Assembly: GCF_947492455.1 (NCBI RefSeq)
Contig: NZ_CANLNB010000002.1
Location: 372,001 to 436,000, forward strand
Direction: 5' to 3'
DNA from: an uncultured Aliiroseovarius sp.
GTDB lineage: Bacteria > Pseudomonadota > Alphaproteobacteria > Rhodobacterales > Rhodobacteraceae
DNA length: 64,000 bases
In this document: in pieces, positions 16,366-24,735 of the stretch
Layout: the number at the start of each line of letters is the position of its first letter
Numbering within the stretch: position 1 is the first letter of the stretch
Notes under the pieces: model-generated
The model's database searches: none
Seen by the model: the letters and a program-made list of their open reading frames with translations, nothing else
What the model was told of the DNA's origin: nothing
Program-made: the position numbers and the translations under genes

Positions 16366-17133
16366 CTATGTGGCGTAGTTGCTGCCTTCTTCGTCCAGAA
16401 TGGCTTTCAGCTCCGCCATATGCCGATCCCCCTGCTCTGGGTACTCTTCCAGCTCTTTCGCGGTCTTCTCGGCGATCTCGTCTGACAGCACGCGCAAGGG
16501 CTGGCCGGTTTGCAGGGCGCGGATATAGGTCTCTGCCGCGCGTTCGAAATAGTAAAGCCGGTTGAACGTATCGGCGACGCTGTCCCCGATCACCAGAACG
16601 CCGTGATTGCCCATGATCATGACCTTCACCTTGGGGTCGGTCAGAAGCCCCGCACAGCGTTCGCCCTCGTCCTCGAAGGCCAGCCCGCCATAGCCGTCGT
16701 CGATCACATATCGGTTGTAGAACGTCGCGCAGTTCTGGTCGATGGGCGGCAGATTGCTGTCCGCCAAGGACGCTAGAACCGTCGCGTGGATCGAGTGCAC
16801 ATGCATCACGCAACGCGCGTGGGGACAGTTGCGATGGACCCCCCCGTGCAGCCCCCAGGCGGTCGGGTCTGGCGCGTCCGGGCGGTCCATCGTGCTGGGA
16901 TCGTCTGCGTCGATCTCCAACAGATCCGAGGCCCGGATTCGCGCGAAATGCATCTGGTTGGGGTTCATCAGGAACCTCGTGCCGCTGTCATTCACCGCAA
17001 GGCTGAAATGGTTCGCGACGCCCTCGTGCATGTTCAGCCGCGCGGTCCAGCGAAAAGCCGCGGCCAAATCAACACGTTCATTCCAGTAAGAAATATTAGG
17101 GGCAATATCGGGCATAGAGGCAGTGACGGTCAT
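16366..17133 (-). CDS. Class II aldolase/adducin family protein
   Basis: 255 residues. Class II aldolase fold with metal-binding His residues in MHVHSIHATVL (HxH) and a third in MIMGNHGVLV, plus MHEGVANHFSL near the N terminus. The family covers fuculose- and ribulose-phosphate aldolases and many uncharacterised relatives; nothing here fixes the substrate, and a catalytic role is only likely. It lies 69 bp downstream of the histidine kinase on the same strand and could be co-transcribed with it. Confidence 0.85.
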   Translation of the reverse strand: MTVTASMPDIAPNISYWNERVDLAAAFRWTARLNMHEGVANHFSLAVNDSGTRFLMNPNQMHFARIRASDLLEIDADDPSTMDRPDAPDPTAWGLHGGVHRNCPHARCVMHVHSIHATVLASLADSNLPPIDQNCATFYNRYVIDDGYGGLAFEDEGERCAGLLTDPKVKVMIMGNHGVLVIGDSVADTFNRLYYFERAAETYIRALQTGQPLRVLSDEIAEKTAKELEEYPEQGDRHMAELKAILDEEGSNYAT

Positions 17134-17202
17134 GGGCGTTCCTTTCGATTTGGACCAGAAGACAGGTCAAATCGCGCCGTGTCGAGCTTGTTTGCGACCA
17201 CC

Positions 17203-18555
17203 TTACAGCGGCAGCACCAGTTCGACCTTCAAACCACCCAGATCCGCGCTGTCCCCCAGCCGCAAATGCCCCCCGTGGCCGCGTGCAATATCGCTGGCGA
17301 TGGACAGCCCCAGGCCGACACCGGAGCCCTTGTTCTGATTGCGGGATTTGTCCAGACGCGCGAAGGGTTTCAACGCCTCTTCGCGGTCTCCAACGGCAAT
17401 GCCCGGCCCGTCGTCTTCGATCACGAACCGCAAATCGCCCCGCCCTTGCAGCAAAGACAGGCGCGCGCGCGAGCCATAGCGTGTCGCATTGCCCAGCAAA
17501 TTGTCCAACGCCCGCTCCAATGACGCGCGCCTTAAGGGACGTTCGCCAGGGTCGGAAACCTCGCCCAGAGAGACATTCATCCCCGCCCGCTGCGCGTTCT
17601 CGGCCAAGTGATGCACGAATTCGATTAGATTAACTTGCTCGGGCGCGTCTTCCAGAGCATCCGCTTGTGCGAATCCCAAAAACCCGTCGACCAGACGCTC
17701 CATATCATCCACGTCGCGCTGAAGATCCTCGCGCGCTTCATCCTCGAGCATCGACAGCCCCAGCCGCAACCGCGTCAAAGGCGTCCGTAAATCGTGGCTG
17801 ACGCCCGACAGCATCAAGGTGCGTTGCTCGATCTGGCGATCAATGCGCGAGCGCATGTCCAGAAAGGCCTTGCCGGCCGCCCGCACCTCGGTCGCACCCG
17901 CCAATCGATACGGCAACACCTGCCCTTTCCCGAACGCCTCGGCCGCGCGGGCCAAACGGCGGATCGGCCGCAGTTGATTGCGTAAAAACAGGTAGGCAAT
18001 CAGGGTCATCAGGGACCCCGTGACCACCATCAGGACCAACAATTGATGGGGGTTCGTGGCCGAGACGCGGTCACGATCCAGCACAACGCGCAGGACGCCA
18101 TGATCTGTAGCAATGGCCATGGTCACTAACGACCGATTGGTTTCCAGATCAACCCCGATCAGATCAGAAAGCCCCTGCTCTAACGTGCTGACGACTCGCG
18201 TCCCTGTGAAATCAGAAAGCTGCCGTTGCGTGGTGACGGGATCGCTGGGCAGTGCGACTCGTGTATCCAGAGGCGTGGCAATGCGCCGCGCCGCCTCAAG
18301 CGCTTGATCCACCGTCTTTGACGCATTGACCTGACTGACAATCAACGACACCTCGGCGACCACCGCATCCGTCATCTGAACCGTAATCCGGTTGAAATGC
18401 CGCTGAATGAACACGACCGATACCACCAATTGCAGCGCCACGATCGGTACGATCAGAATCAAAGCCGCCCGCCCGTACAGCCCGCGCGGCATGAACTGCT
18501 TCAGCCAAGCGAAGTCACGCCAATTGGCGCCATGAGGGCGGTTCGTCTGCGACAT
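17203..18555 (-). CDS. EnvZ-like sensor histidine kinase (orphan)
   Basis: 450 residues. Transmembrane helices at about 30-50 and 172-192 enclose a periplasmic domain of about 120 residues. A HAMP domain follows (RPIRRLARAAEAFGKG), then HisKA with the phosphorylated His in LSGVSHDLRTPLTRL (about 254), an N box (ALDNLLGNATRYG) and G boxes (EDDGPGI, GVGLGLSI). The layout and LSGVSHDLRTPL match EnvZ-type kinases. No response regulator lies beside it: upstream is a divergent MBL hydrolase and downstream an aldolase. Its partner must be elsewhere, so naming it envZ would go too far. Confidence 0.88.
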   Translation of the reverse strand: MSQTNRPHGANWRDFAWLKQFMPRGLYGRAALILIVPIVALQLVVSVVFIQRHFNRITVQMTDAVVAEVSLIVSQVNASKTVDQALEAARRIATPLDTRVALPSDPVTTQRQLSDFTGTRVVSTLEQGLSDLIGVDLETNRSLVTMAIATDHGVLRVVLDRDRVSATNPHQLLVLMVVTGSLMTLIAYLFLRNQLRPIRRLARAAEAFGKGQVLPYRLAGATEVRAAGKAFLDMRSRIDRQIEQRTLMLSGVSHDLRTPLTRLRLGLSMLEDEAREDLQRDVDDMERLVDGFLGFAQADALEDAPEQVNLIEFVHHLAENAQRAGMNVSLGEVSDPGERPLRRASLERALDNLLGNATRYGSRARLSLLQGRGDLRFVIEDDGPGIAVGDREEALKPFARLDKSRNQNKGSGVGLGLSIASDIARGHGGHLRLGDSADLGGLKVELVLPL

Positions 18556-18639
18556 GGCCCGACCCTATGACGCGGCGACGCGCTTGCCAAGCGCAGGGTG
18601 CGGCGTCAGGAAGGTGGAAACACAGTGAAAGGACAGCTG

Positions 18640-19566
18640 ATGGTATCCGAGACGAAAGATCGCCCCGCCGCAGGTATCATGCAGCAGATGGAACCCGGCA
18701 TCCGCCGGATCATTGCCCCCAACCCGTCACCTATGACCTATTGGGGAACAAACACCTTTGTTCTGGGCGAAGGCAACGTTGCGGTGATCGATCCCGGACC
18801 CGCCGACCCTACACATTTGCAGGCCATTCTTAACGGGTTGCAACCCGGTGAACGGATCACCCAAATCCTTGTGACCCACGCGCATCTGGATCACTCGCCG
18901 CTGGCCCGTCCATTGTCTGACGCGACGGGCGCGCCGATTCTGGCCTTTGGCGATGCCATGGCTGGCCGTAGCGCGGTCATGCATGATCTGGTGGCACGCG
19001 GCCTGACGTCCGGCGGCGAAGGTGTGGATGCCAGCTTCACCTGTGACATCACCCTGTCTGATGGCGAGATTTTCACGGCCGGCGGACTGGAGATCGAAAC
19101 GATCTGGACCCCTGGCCATTTCGCCAACCACATCAGCTTTGCGACCCAAGGCATTGTTTTTACGGGGGATCACATCATGGCATGGGCCAGCTCTCTGGTC
19201 TCACCCCCCGATGGTGACCTGACCGCCTTCATGGCGTCCTGTCGCAAGCTCGAAGCGCGTCAGGACCGCGTCTACTACCCGGCCCATGGCGACAGAATCG
19301 ACGCTCCCGCCGAGCGTCTAAGCTGGCTAATCAACCACCGCCTGACCCGCGAGTCAGAGATCATGACCACCCTATCCCGTCTGGAAGACGCAACCGTCCC
19401 CGCGCTGACCCGCGAAATCTATACCGAAACCCCCGACGCTCTGATCCCCGCTGCCGAGCGGAATGTCTTTGCCCACTTGATCGATCTGGCCACCCGGGAA
19501 ATCGTCGCCGCCACGCCCCAATTAGAGGCCAACGCAGTTTTTCGAATGAGGGGTGAAAAAAATTAA
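18640..19566 (+). CDS. MBL-fold metallo-hydrolase
   Basis: About 308 residues. The HxHxDH zinc motif is HAHLDHS (about residue 86), with FTGDHIMAW and YYPAHGDRID giving the later metal ligands, and a C-terminal winged-helix-like region, as in LACTB2/glyoxalase II relatives. Substrate unknown; LACTB2 relatives act on RNA or thioesters. The start ATG at 18640 is 6 bp after AAAGGA; an upstream GTG is possible. It is followed by the tRNA-Asn gene 48 bp on. Confidence 0.85.
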   Translation: MVSETKDRPAAGIMQQMEPGIRRIIAPNPSPMTYWGTNTFVLGEGNVAVIDPGPADPTHLQAILNGLQPGERITQILVTHAHLDHSPLARPLSDATGAPILAFGDAMAGRSAVMHDLVARGLTSGGEGVDASFTCDITLSDGEIFTAGGLEIETIWTPGHFANHISFATQGIVFTGDHIMAWASSLVSPPDGDLTAFMASCRKLEARQDRVYYPAHGDRIDAPAERLSWLINHRLTRESEIMTTLSRLEDATVPALTREIYTETPDALIPAAERNVFAHLIDLATREIVAATPQLEANAVFRMRGEKN

Positions 19567-19575
19567 TTTCGCCTC

Positions 19576-19604
19576 TTGCGGCCCTGAATCGCGCTGGCTA
19601 TAAG
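19576..19604 (+). promoter_or_regulatory. Sigma-70 promoter of tRNA-Asn
   Basis: TTGCGG (19576-19581), a 17-bp spacer and TATAAG (19599-19604), placing the start about 4-6 bp before the tRNA. The fit to a housekeeping promoter and the position are both good. Confidence 0.7.
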
Positions 19605-19614
19605 CCCCCCATGT

Positions 19615-19689
19615 TCCGGCGTAGCTCAGCGGTAGAGCAGTTGACTGTTAATCAATTGGTCGTAGGTTCGATCCCTACCGCCGGAGCCA
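19615..19689 (+). tRNA. tRNA-Asn (GUU)
   Basis: 75 nt with encoded CCA. Acceptor TCCGGCG/CGCCGGA, D stem GCTC/GAGC, anticodon stem GTTGA/TCAAT with loop CTGTTAA, T stem GTAGG/CCTAC. Anticodon GTT reads Asn codons. A promoter and a terminator flank it closely, so it is an independent unit. Confidence 0.97.
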
Positions 19690-19690
19690 T

Positions 19691-19727
19691 AAAAAGCCCT
19701 TAAGGTCAAAACCTTAAGGGCTTTTTT
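19691..19727 (+). terminator. Intrinsic terminator of tRNA-Asn
   Basis: AAAAAGCCCTTAAGG and CCTTAAGGGCTTTTTT form a long perfect stem with loop TCAAAA and a built-in T6 run. The A run on the other side gives the same structure on the minus strand, so it may also shield the downstream end of the Lrp gene. Confidence 0.95.
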
Positions 19728-19811
19728 GGCTTCAAGGGATGTAAAAAATACGAGCTTGGGCCGGAAAGCTAACCGGACCCCGATTTCGCCATAATTATGT
19801 GACCGGATCCT

Positions 19812-20261
19812 TTAAAGCACATCCAATGAGCTCTTCACCCGGTCCATTACGATCGACGTTTTGAATCGGCTGATGTTGGACGTGTCAAAGAAGTGCTCTT
19901 GCGTGAAAACCTCGTATTCCTTGATATCGCGCACGGACAGGATCAACAGGAAATCCGCCTCGCCAGTGGTGTAATAGCACTGCTGCACCGACGGTGCGCT
20001 GCGCATCCTTTTCTTGAATTCCTCAAGTTGCTGGCGATTCTCGCGCTCGAGTATGACCTCGACGATCACGGTCAGATCTCGGTCCAGTTTCTTTGGCGAC
20101 AACACGGCGATCTCGCGCTCGATCACACCGGTTTCTCTTAGCTTTTTCAATCGCTTCTGAACGGCAGCCGGGGACAGGCCGACACGCTCACCAAGGGTTT
20201 CGGCAGTCAGGCGCGCGTTCTCTTGCACCAGCCGGAGAATATGTAGGTCTTTGTCATCCAT
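19812..20261 (-). CDS. Lrp/AsnC family transcriptional regulator
   Basis: 149 residues: an N-terminal winged helix-turn-helix (DKDLHILRLVQENARLTAETLGERVGLSPAAVQKRLKKL) and a C-terminal RAM ligand-binding domain (CYYTTGEADFLLIL). Such proteins form octamers that bind amino acids or related effectors. It is divergent from the four-gene catabolic operon starting at 20384 and is very likely its local regulator, as DoeX/AsnC is for the ectoine-degradation operon. An inverted repeat starts at the base next to its own ATG, so autoregulation is likely. Confidence 0.92.
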   Translation of the reverse strand: MDDKDLHILRLVQENARLTAETLGERVGLSPAAVQKRLKKLRETGVIEREIAVLSPKKLDRDLTVIVEVILERENRQQLEEFKKRMRSAPSVQQCYYTTGEADFLLILSVRDIKEYEVFTQEHFFDTSNISRFKTSIVMDRVKSSLDVL

Positions 20262-20309
20262 GTTCCGAAAATCATCGCAATCTGCACAATTAGCAATCTA
20301 TTTCGGAAC
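20262..20309. promoter_or_regulatory. Candidate operator between the Lrp gene and the catabolic operon
   Basis: GTTCCGAAA (20262-20270) and TTTCGGAAC (20301-20309) are perfect 9-bp inverted arms, 39 bp centre to centre. Between them GCAATCT occurs twice as a direct repeat (20277, 20293). The left arm includes the ribosome site of the Lrp gene. Spaced, symmetric boxes fit binding by an Lrp-type oligomer. Confidence 0.55.
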
Positions 20310-20383
20310 GCATTTGCAAAACTTAGACGTTCACAGTCCCACCTGACGCACTAGGATACTCGTAAGAAGATCAGGAGGGTGGC

Positions 20384-21517
20384 GTGAATCACTTGACCGA
20401 GATGCGGCGACAATTTCACCGCCAGCCGGAATTGGGCTTTCAGGAAGAGCGCACCAAAGCGCGGGTGGCAGAGCATCTGCGCAGCCTCGGGGTTGAGGTG
20501 CATGAAGGCGTGGGTGTCGTGGGTGTCTTGCGCAAGGGCACGGGCAACCGCGCGATCGGGCTACGCGCCGACATGGATGCGCTTCCGATTTTGGAAAACA
20601 CCACCCATGACTACCCATCCGAGACGCCCGGCGTGATGCATGCCTGTGGCCATGACGGGCACATGACCATGCTGCTGGGTGCGGCTGAACAGCTGGCGAA
20701 GGATGCGGTGTTCGACGGCACCATTGTCTTCCTGTTCCAGCCGAACGAAGAACACGGGCTGGGCGCACAGGCGATGATTGACGAGGGTGTGCTGACTAGA
20801 TTCCCAGTGGACGAGGTCTATGCCATCCACAATCTGCCCGGCGCTCCTGTGGGTCAGGTCTCGACCCGTCCCGGGCTGATCTGCAGCAGTGAAAGCCTGT
20901 TCGAGATCACGGTGCAGGGTCAGGGTGGTCATGCCTCGATGCCGCAGGTCGGCGTGGATGCGATTACCGTCGGGGCCGAACTGGTCACGGCCCTGCAAAC
21001 CATCGTGGCCCGCAAGCTGGCGCCGGGAGCGGGCGTGGTGGTCTCGGTGACGGAGTTCGTGACGGATGGGCAGCGCAACGTCTTGCCGGGTCAGGCGGTT
21101 CTGAAAGGCGACGTCCGCGCCCGCGCGCCCGAGGATCGTTTGGCCGTGGAACGTTTCATGCGCCAGATCACTGATGGTGTGGCGGCAGCGCATGGGGTGA
21201 CGGCGACGGTGCAGTTTAAGACCGAGTTCATTGAAACCATTAATGCCGACGGCCCGACAGAAGCCGTCTGCCGCGCGGCCAAGGCGACTGGGTGCGACGT
21301 GATACCTGACCGTCAACCGATGAGCTTCTCAGAAGATTTCGCCCATTTCGCAGCGGCCATCCCGGGCTGTTTCCTGCTTCTGGGCAACGGCACCGACGGC
21401 GCGCATGGCCAGCCCCTGCACGCCTCGGACTATGACTTCAACGACGCGCTTTTGCCCATCGGGGCCGCGTTCTGGACCCAGCTTGTGCAGGACCGCCTGC
21501 CTCCTCGAAAGGACTGA
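20384..21517 (+). CDS. M20 family amidohydrolase (aminoacylase/hippurate-hydrolase type)
   Basis: 377 residues. The dinuclear-metal M20 pattern is clear: RADMDALPI, HACGHDGHM, the catalytic Glu pair in NEEHGLGAQ, and late SEDFAHF and HASDYDFND. The N terminus is short (NHLTEMRRQFHRQPELGF) with a GTG start preceded by AGGAGGG. The family removes acyl groups from amino acids or opens amide-linked derivatives. As first gene of this operon it probably releases a free diamino acid or similar product for the PLP enzyme encoded 2 bp downstream. It would take the place of EutE/DoeB, which in ectoine degradation is an unrelated aspartoacylase-type deacetylase. Confidence 0.87.
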   Translation: MNHLTEMRRQFHRQPELGFQEERTKARVAEHLRSLGVEVHEGVGVVGVLRKGTGNRAIGLRADMDALPILENTTHDYPSETPGVMHACGHDGHMTMLLGAAEQLAKDAVFDGTIVFLFQPNEEHGLGAQAMIDEGVLTRFPVDEVYAIHNLPGAPVGQVSTRPGLICSSESLFEITVQGQGGHASMPQVGVDAITVGAELVTALQTIVARKLAPGAGVVVSVTEFVTDGQRNVLPGQAVLKGDVRARAPEDRLAVERFMRQITDGVAAAHGVTATVQFKTEFIETINADGPTEAVCRAAKATGCDVIPDRQPMSFSEDFAHFAAAIPGCFLLLGNGTDGAHGQPLHASDYDFNDALLPIGAAFWTQLVQDRLPPRKD

Positions 21518-21519
21518 AC

Positions 21520-22713
21520 ATGAAAGATATTTTCAGCACGGCGACCCTGCACCACACAGCAGGCTCCCCCGCCCCGTCGAAAGCCGCGTTTAGCGTTCTG
21601 TCCGAACAGGACTTCGCAAACGCCTGTAACGAGATCATGGCGTGGGACGGCTACGCACCGACCCCGCTTGTGTCTCTGTCCGGGTTGGCCGCTGAGCTGG
21701 GCGTTGCGCGGATCGACTATAAACACGAAGGTCCGCGGTTCGGGCTGGGCAGCTTTAAGGCGCTTGGCGGATCCTACGCCGCCCTGCGCGTGCTTCAACG
21801 CGAGCTGAGCGCGCAATTGGGCCGTGATGTGAGCCTAGAAGACATCCGCAATGGCAAACACCGCGATGCCTGCGCCAAGATCACGCTGGTCTCTGCCACC
21901 GATGGCAACCATGGCCGGTCCTTGGCGTGGGGATGTCAGCGGTTCGGCGCGCCCTGCCGCATCTACATCCACGCCGAGGTCAGCGAAGGCCGTGCGGAGG
22001 CGATGCGCGACTTGGGTGCGGACGTGATCCGCATCGACCGCGACTATGACGACTCTGTCGTTCTGGCAAAAACCGAAGCCGAGGAGAACGGATGGTTCGT
22101 CGTGTCCGACACCTCGTGGGAGGGATATACCGAGCCGCCCCGCGACGTAATGGCCGGCTATGGCGTGATGACACGCGAGGTTTGTGAAACGCTTGAAGAG
22201 GCGCCCACCCATGTGTTCCTACAGGGCGGCGTGGGCGGGCTTGCGGCCTCGGTCGCGGCGGGCTTGCGGCAGTTCTATAAGGATGACGCCCCCCGCGTCG
22301 TGATCGTGGAACCAGACCTCGCGGCCTGCCTGTTTGACAGCGCGAAGGCGGGCAAGGCGACCAACTTCGCGATCGAAGAAGAAACCATCATGGCGGGGCT
22401 GTCCTGCGGCGAACCTTCTGAAATGGCGTGGGAAATCCTGTCGGAAGAGGCCTCGGACTTCCTGACCATTCCCGACAGCATCGTGGCCCCCACCGTGCGC
22501 CTTCTGGCCAACGCAGAAACCGGAGACGACGTGGTCGAGGCTGGTGAAAGCGCCGTAGCCGGATTGGCTGCCGTGATCGCGGCCCGTCAGGATCCGGCGC
22601 TGTCCGACGCATTGGGGTTGGATGCTAATTCGCGTGTGTTGCTGATCGGATCCGAAGGCGTGACCGACCCCGCGATTTACGAAGCTATCATGGCCGGAGC
22701 CGACCATGTCTAA
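21520..22713 (+). CDS. dpaL: Diaminopropionate ammonia-lyase-like PLP enzyme
   Basis: 397 residues, fold type II PLP enzyme. The PLP Lys is in RFGLGSFKALGGSY (about residue 82), with DGNHGRSLAWG and the glycine loop QGGVGGLAA. These segments are characteristic of DpaL (E. coli YgeX), which eliminates two ammonia molecules from 2,3-diaminopropionate to give pyruvate, rather than of ordinary threonine dehydratase. The ectoine operon of roseobacters has a threonine-dehydratase-like EutB in the same place, so a different diamino or hydroxy-amino acid is possible. It starts 2 bp after the M20 stop and overlaps the M24 gene by 8 bp. Confidence 0.88.
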   Translation: MKDIFSTATLHHTAGSPAPSKAAFSVLSEQDFANACNEIMAWDGYAPTPLVSLSGLAAELGVARIDYKHEGPRFGLGSFKALGGSYAALRVLQRELSAQLGRDVSLEDIRNGKHRDACAKITLVSATDGNHGRSLAWGCQRFGAPCRIYIHAEVSEGRAEAMRDLGADVIRIDRDYDDSVVLAKTEAEENGWFVVSDTSWEGYTEPPRDVMAGYGVMTREVCETLEEAPTHVFLQGGVGGLAASVAAGLRQFYKDDAPRVVIVEPDLAACLFDSAKAGKATNFAIEEETIMAGLSCGEPSEMAWEILSEEASDFLTIPDSIVAPTVRLLANAETGDDVVEAGESAVAGLAAVIAARQDPALSDALGLDANSRVLLIGSEGVTDPAIYEAIMAGADHV

Positions 22714-23881
22714 GGCACAACTTGCCCCTGCGCGGGGCTTTCCCGAGGCCGAGTTCGCCACCCGCACTGCAAAAGCGCAGGCCTTGATGGCACAGCAGGG
22801 TCTGGACGGAATGCTGTTGCTGACTGAACCTGAAGTTCGCTATTTCAGCGGGTTCCACACACTGTTCTGGCAAAGCCCGACCCGGCCGTGGTTCCTGTTC
22901 ATCCCGGCCCAAGGAAAGCCCATCGCGATCATCCCGGAAATTGGCGCGGAGCTGATGCGCCAGACTTGGATCGACGACATCCGCACCTGGAGCGCCCCTG
23001 CTCCGGCAGATGATGGGATCAGCCTTCTGACCGAGCTACTGTCTCCGTTGGCCGCGACCGGGGCCCATCTGGGCGTGATGAAAGGCCATGAGACCAGCCT
23101 GCGTATGCCCTTGGGCGACTATGAACGTCTGATGGCCGCCCTTCCCGGCCTTCAGATCGCGGACGCAACCGGCCTGATCCGTACCCTGCGCATGGTCAAA
23201 TCCGAGGCCGAGATCGAGAAGCTGTCCCATATCTGCGCCATCGGCTCACGCACTTTCGACGCGGTCCCGCAGATCGCGCGGGAAGGTATGGCGTTCGAAG
23301 ACCTGTTTCGCCAGTTCCGCCGCGAGGCGCTGTCTCAAGGGGCAGACGACGTGCCCTACTTGGTCGGCGGTGCCGATCAAGGGGGCTATCATGACGTGAT
23401 CTCACCGCCCTCGCCCCGGCCTCTTCAGCGCGGCGACATCTTCATGCTGGACACTGGTGCCACGTGGGATGGGTACTACTGTGACTTCGACCGGAACTGG
23501 GCCGTGGGTCAGGCCGACGATGCCTCGCGCCGTGCCTATGATGTGCTGTGGCGCGCGACCGAAGCCGGGATCGCCACTGCCCGCCCCGGCACCACCTGCC
23601 GCGAGCTGTTCAACGCCATGCAGTCCGTGATCGCCGAACTGGACGATCAGGGCGGAGATGTCGGGCGGCTGGGACACGGGCTGGGCATGCAACTGACCGA
23701 ATGGCCATCGCATGCCGCGTTTGACGACACGGTGATCGAGGAAAACATGGTGCTGACGCTGGAGCCCTCGCTTTCCTACGGCGATGGGCGCATCATGGTG
23801 CACGAGGAAAACATCGTCGTGCGGGCAGATGGGGCGCAGCTTTTGACCATCCGCGCCGCTCCCGAATTGCCGGTGATCTGA
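22706..23881 (+). CDS. M24 family metallohydrolase (Xaa-Pro dipeptidase/ectoine hydrolase type)
   Basis: 391 residues. Creatinase N-terminal domain (about 1-160), then a pita-bread domain with metal ligands: two Asp in LDTGATWDGYYCDFDR, His in LGHGLGMQLTEWP, and Glu in TLEPSLSY and HEENIVV. Besides aminopeptidase P and prolidase, the family includes EutD/DoeA, which opens the ectoine ring. In this operon a ring-opening or amide hydrolysis step is more plausible than general peptide turnover. The start overlaps the dpaL stop by 8 bp, a sign of coupled translation. Confidence 0.87.
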   Translation: MSKAQLAPARGFPEAEFATRTAKAQALMAQQGLDGMLLLTEPEVRYFSGFHTLFWQSPTRPWFLFIPAQGKPIAIIPEIGAELMRQTWIDDIRTWSAPAPADDGISLLTELLSPLAATGAHLGVMKGHETSLRMPLGDYERLMAALPGLQIADATGLIRTLRMVKSEAEIEKLSHICAIGSRTFDAVPQIAREGMAFEDLFRQFRREALSQGADDVPYLVGGADQGGYHDVISPPSPRPLQRGDIFMLDTGATWDGYYCDFDRNWAVGQADDASRRAYDVLWRATEAGIATARPGTTCRELFNAMQSVIAELDDQGGDVGRLGHGLGMQLTEWPSHAAFDDTVIEENMVLTLEPSLSYGDGRIMVHEENIVVRADGAQLLTIRAAPELPVI

Positions 23882-23888
23882 GGGCCAC

Positions 23889-24653
23889 ATGCTGAAGCTT
23901 GAGTTTGACACGGACGAAGGGATCGGAACGCGCGCCAATCTGGGCATGATCGTTCTGGAAACCGACGAAACGCTGGAAAGCGAATTCGCCCGCATGGCGG
24001 ATTTGGATGGTGTTGCCCGCTATCACAGCCGCATCCCGATGGTCAGCGAGATACGTGCAGACACTCTGGCGCGGATGCTGGATGACATGCCGGCCTCGGC
24101 GAAATTGTTTCCGTCCTCGCTTTCGTTCGACGTGATCGGCTATGGCTGCACCTCGGCCTCGACCGTGATCGGATCCGACAAGGTCGCGGCGGCGATCCAA
24201 AGCGTGCGCCCTGAGGCAAAGGTGACGGACCCGCTGGCGGCGTTGATCGCGGCAGGCACATCCTTGGGAGTGAAAAACCTTGGCTTCATAACACCTTACA
24301 TCCCGGACGTGTCGCTTAAGATGCGCGAGAAGCTCGAACATGCGGGCTTCACCATCACCGCGGGCGGATCGTTCGAGGAAGGCGATGACCGCGTGGTTGC
24401 GCGGATCTCTGAGCGCGCCATTCACGACGCGGCGCTGCGGGTCGCCAAGACCGCCGACACCCCCTGCGATGCCCTTGTGATTGCCTGCACCAATCTGCGC
24501 TGCCTGAATGTCATTCCACGGCTCGAGGCCGAGCTGGGCATCCCTGTTCTGTCCAGCAACACCGCCCTTGTCTGGCACATGCTGCGTCTGGCCGGGATCA
24601 CCGACGAGCGGCCCAAGATCTGCCGCCTATTCGGCACGCAGCTGTCCACCTGA
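23889..24653 (+). CDS. Asp/Glu racemase superfamily protein (maleate isomerase/EutA-like)
   Basis: 254 residues. Both Cys positions of the Asp/Glu racemase fold are present: GYGCTSAS (about residue 83) and VIACTNLR (about 199). Two Cys in these contexts fit maleate cis-trans isomerase, arylmalonate decarboxylase and EutA. It lies 7 bp after the M24 gene and closes the operon. EutA occurs with EutD in ectoine operons, so the pairing supports a eut-like pathway, but the step it performs is not settled even there. The next gene (TamA) is 82 bp away and unrelated. Confidence 0.85.
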   Translation: MLKLEFDTDEGIGTRANLGMIVLETDETLESEFARMADLDGVARYHSRIPMVSEIRADTLARMLDDMPASAKLFPSSLSFDVIGYGCTSASTVIGSDKVAAAIQSVRPEAKVTDPLAALIAAGTSLGVKNLGFITPYIPDVSLKMREKLEHAGFTITAGGSFEEGDDRVVARISERAIHDAALRVAKTADTPCDALVIACTNLRCLNVIPRLEAELGIPVLSSNTALVWHMLRLAGITDERPKICRLFGTQLST

Positions 24654-24735
24654 CGCCCGCACAGCGAAAAGCTGCCGACCCGGTGTTTCCGGTGGTGCTT
24701 CCACCGGCGACGGGCTAGGCTTTCCCTCATTGGGG

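Noticed and set aside
19812-24653. Calling the operon ectoine degradation (doe/eut)
   Set aside because: No EutC, no EutE-type deacetylase and no Ueh or TeaABC transporter, and the PLP enzyme looks like DpaL. The likeness in enzyme classes is noted but not enough for the name.
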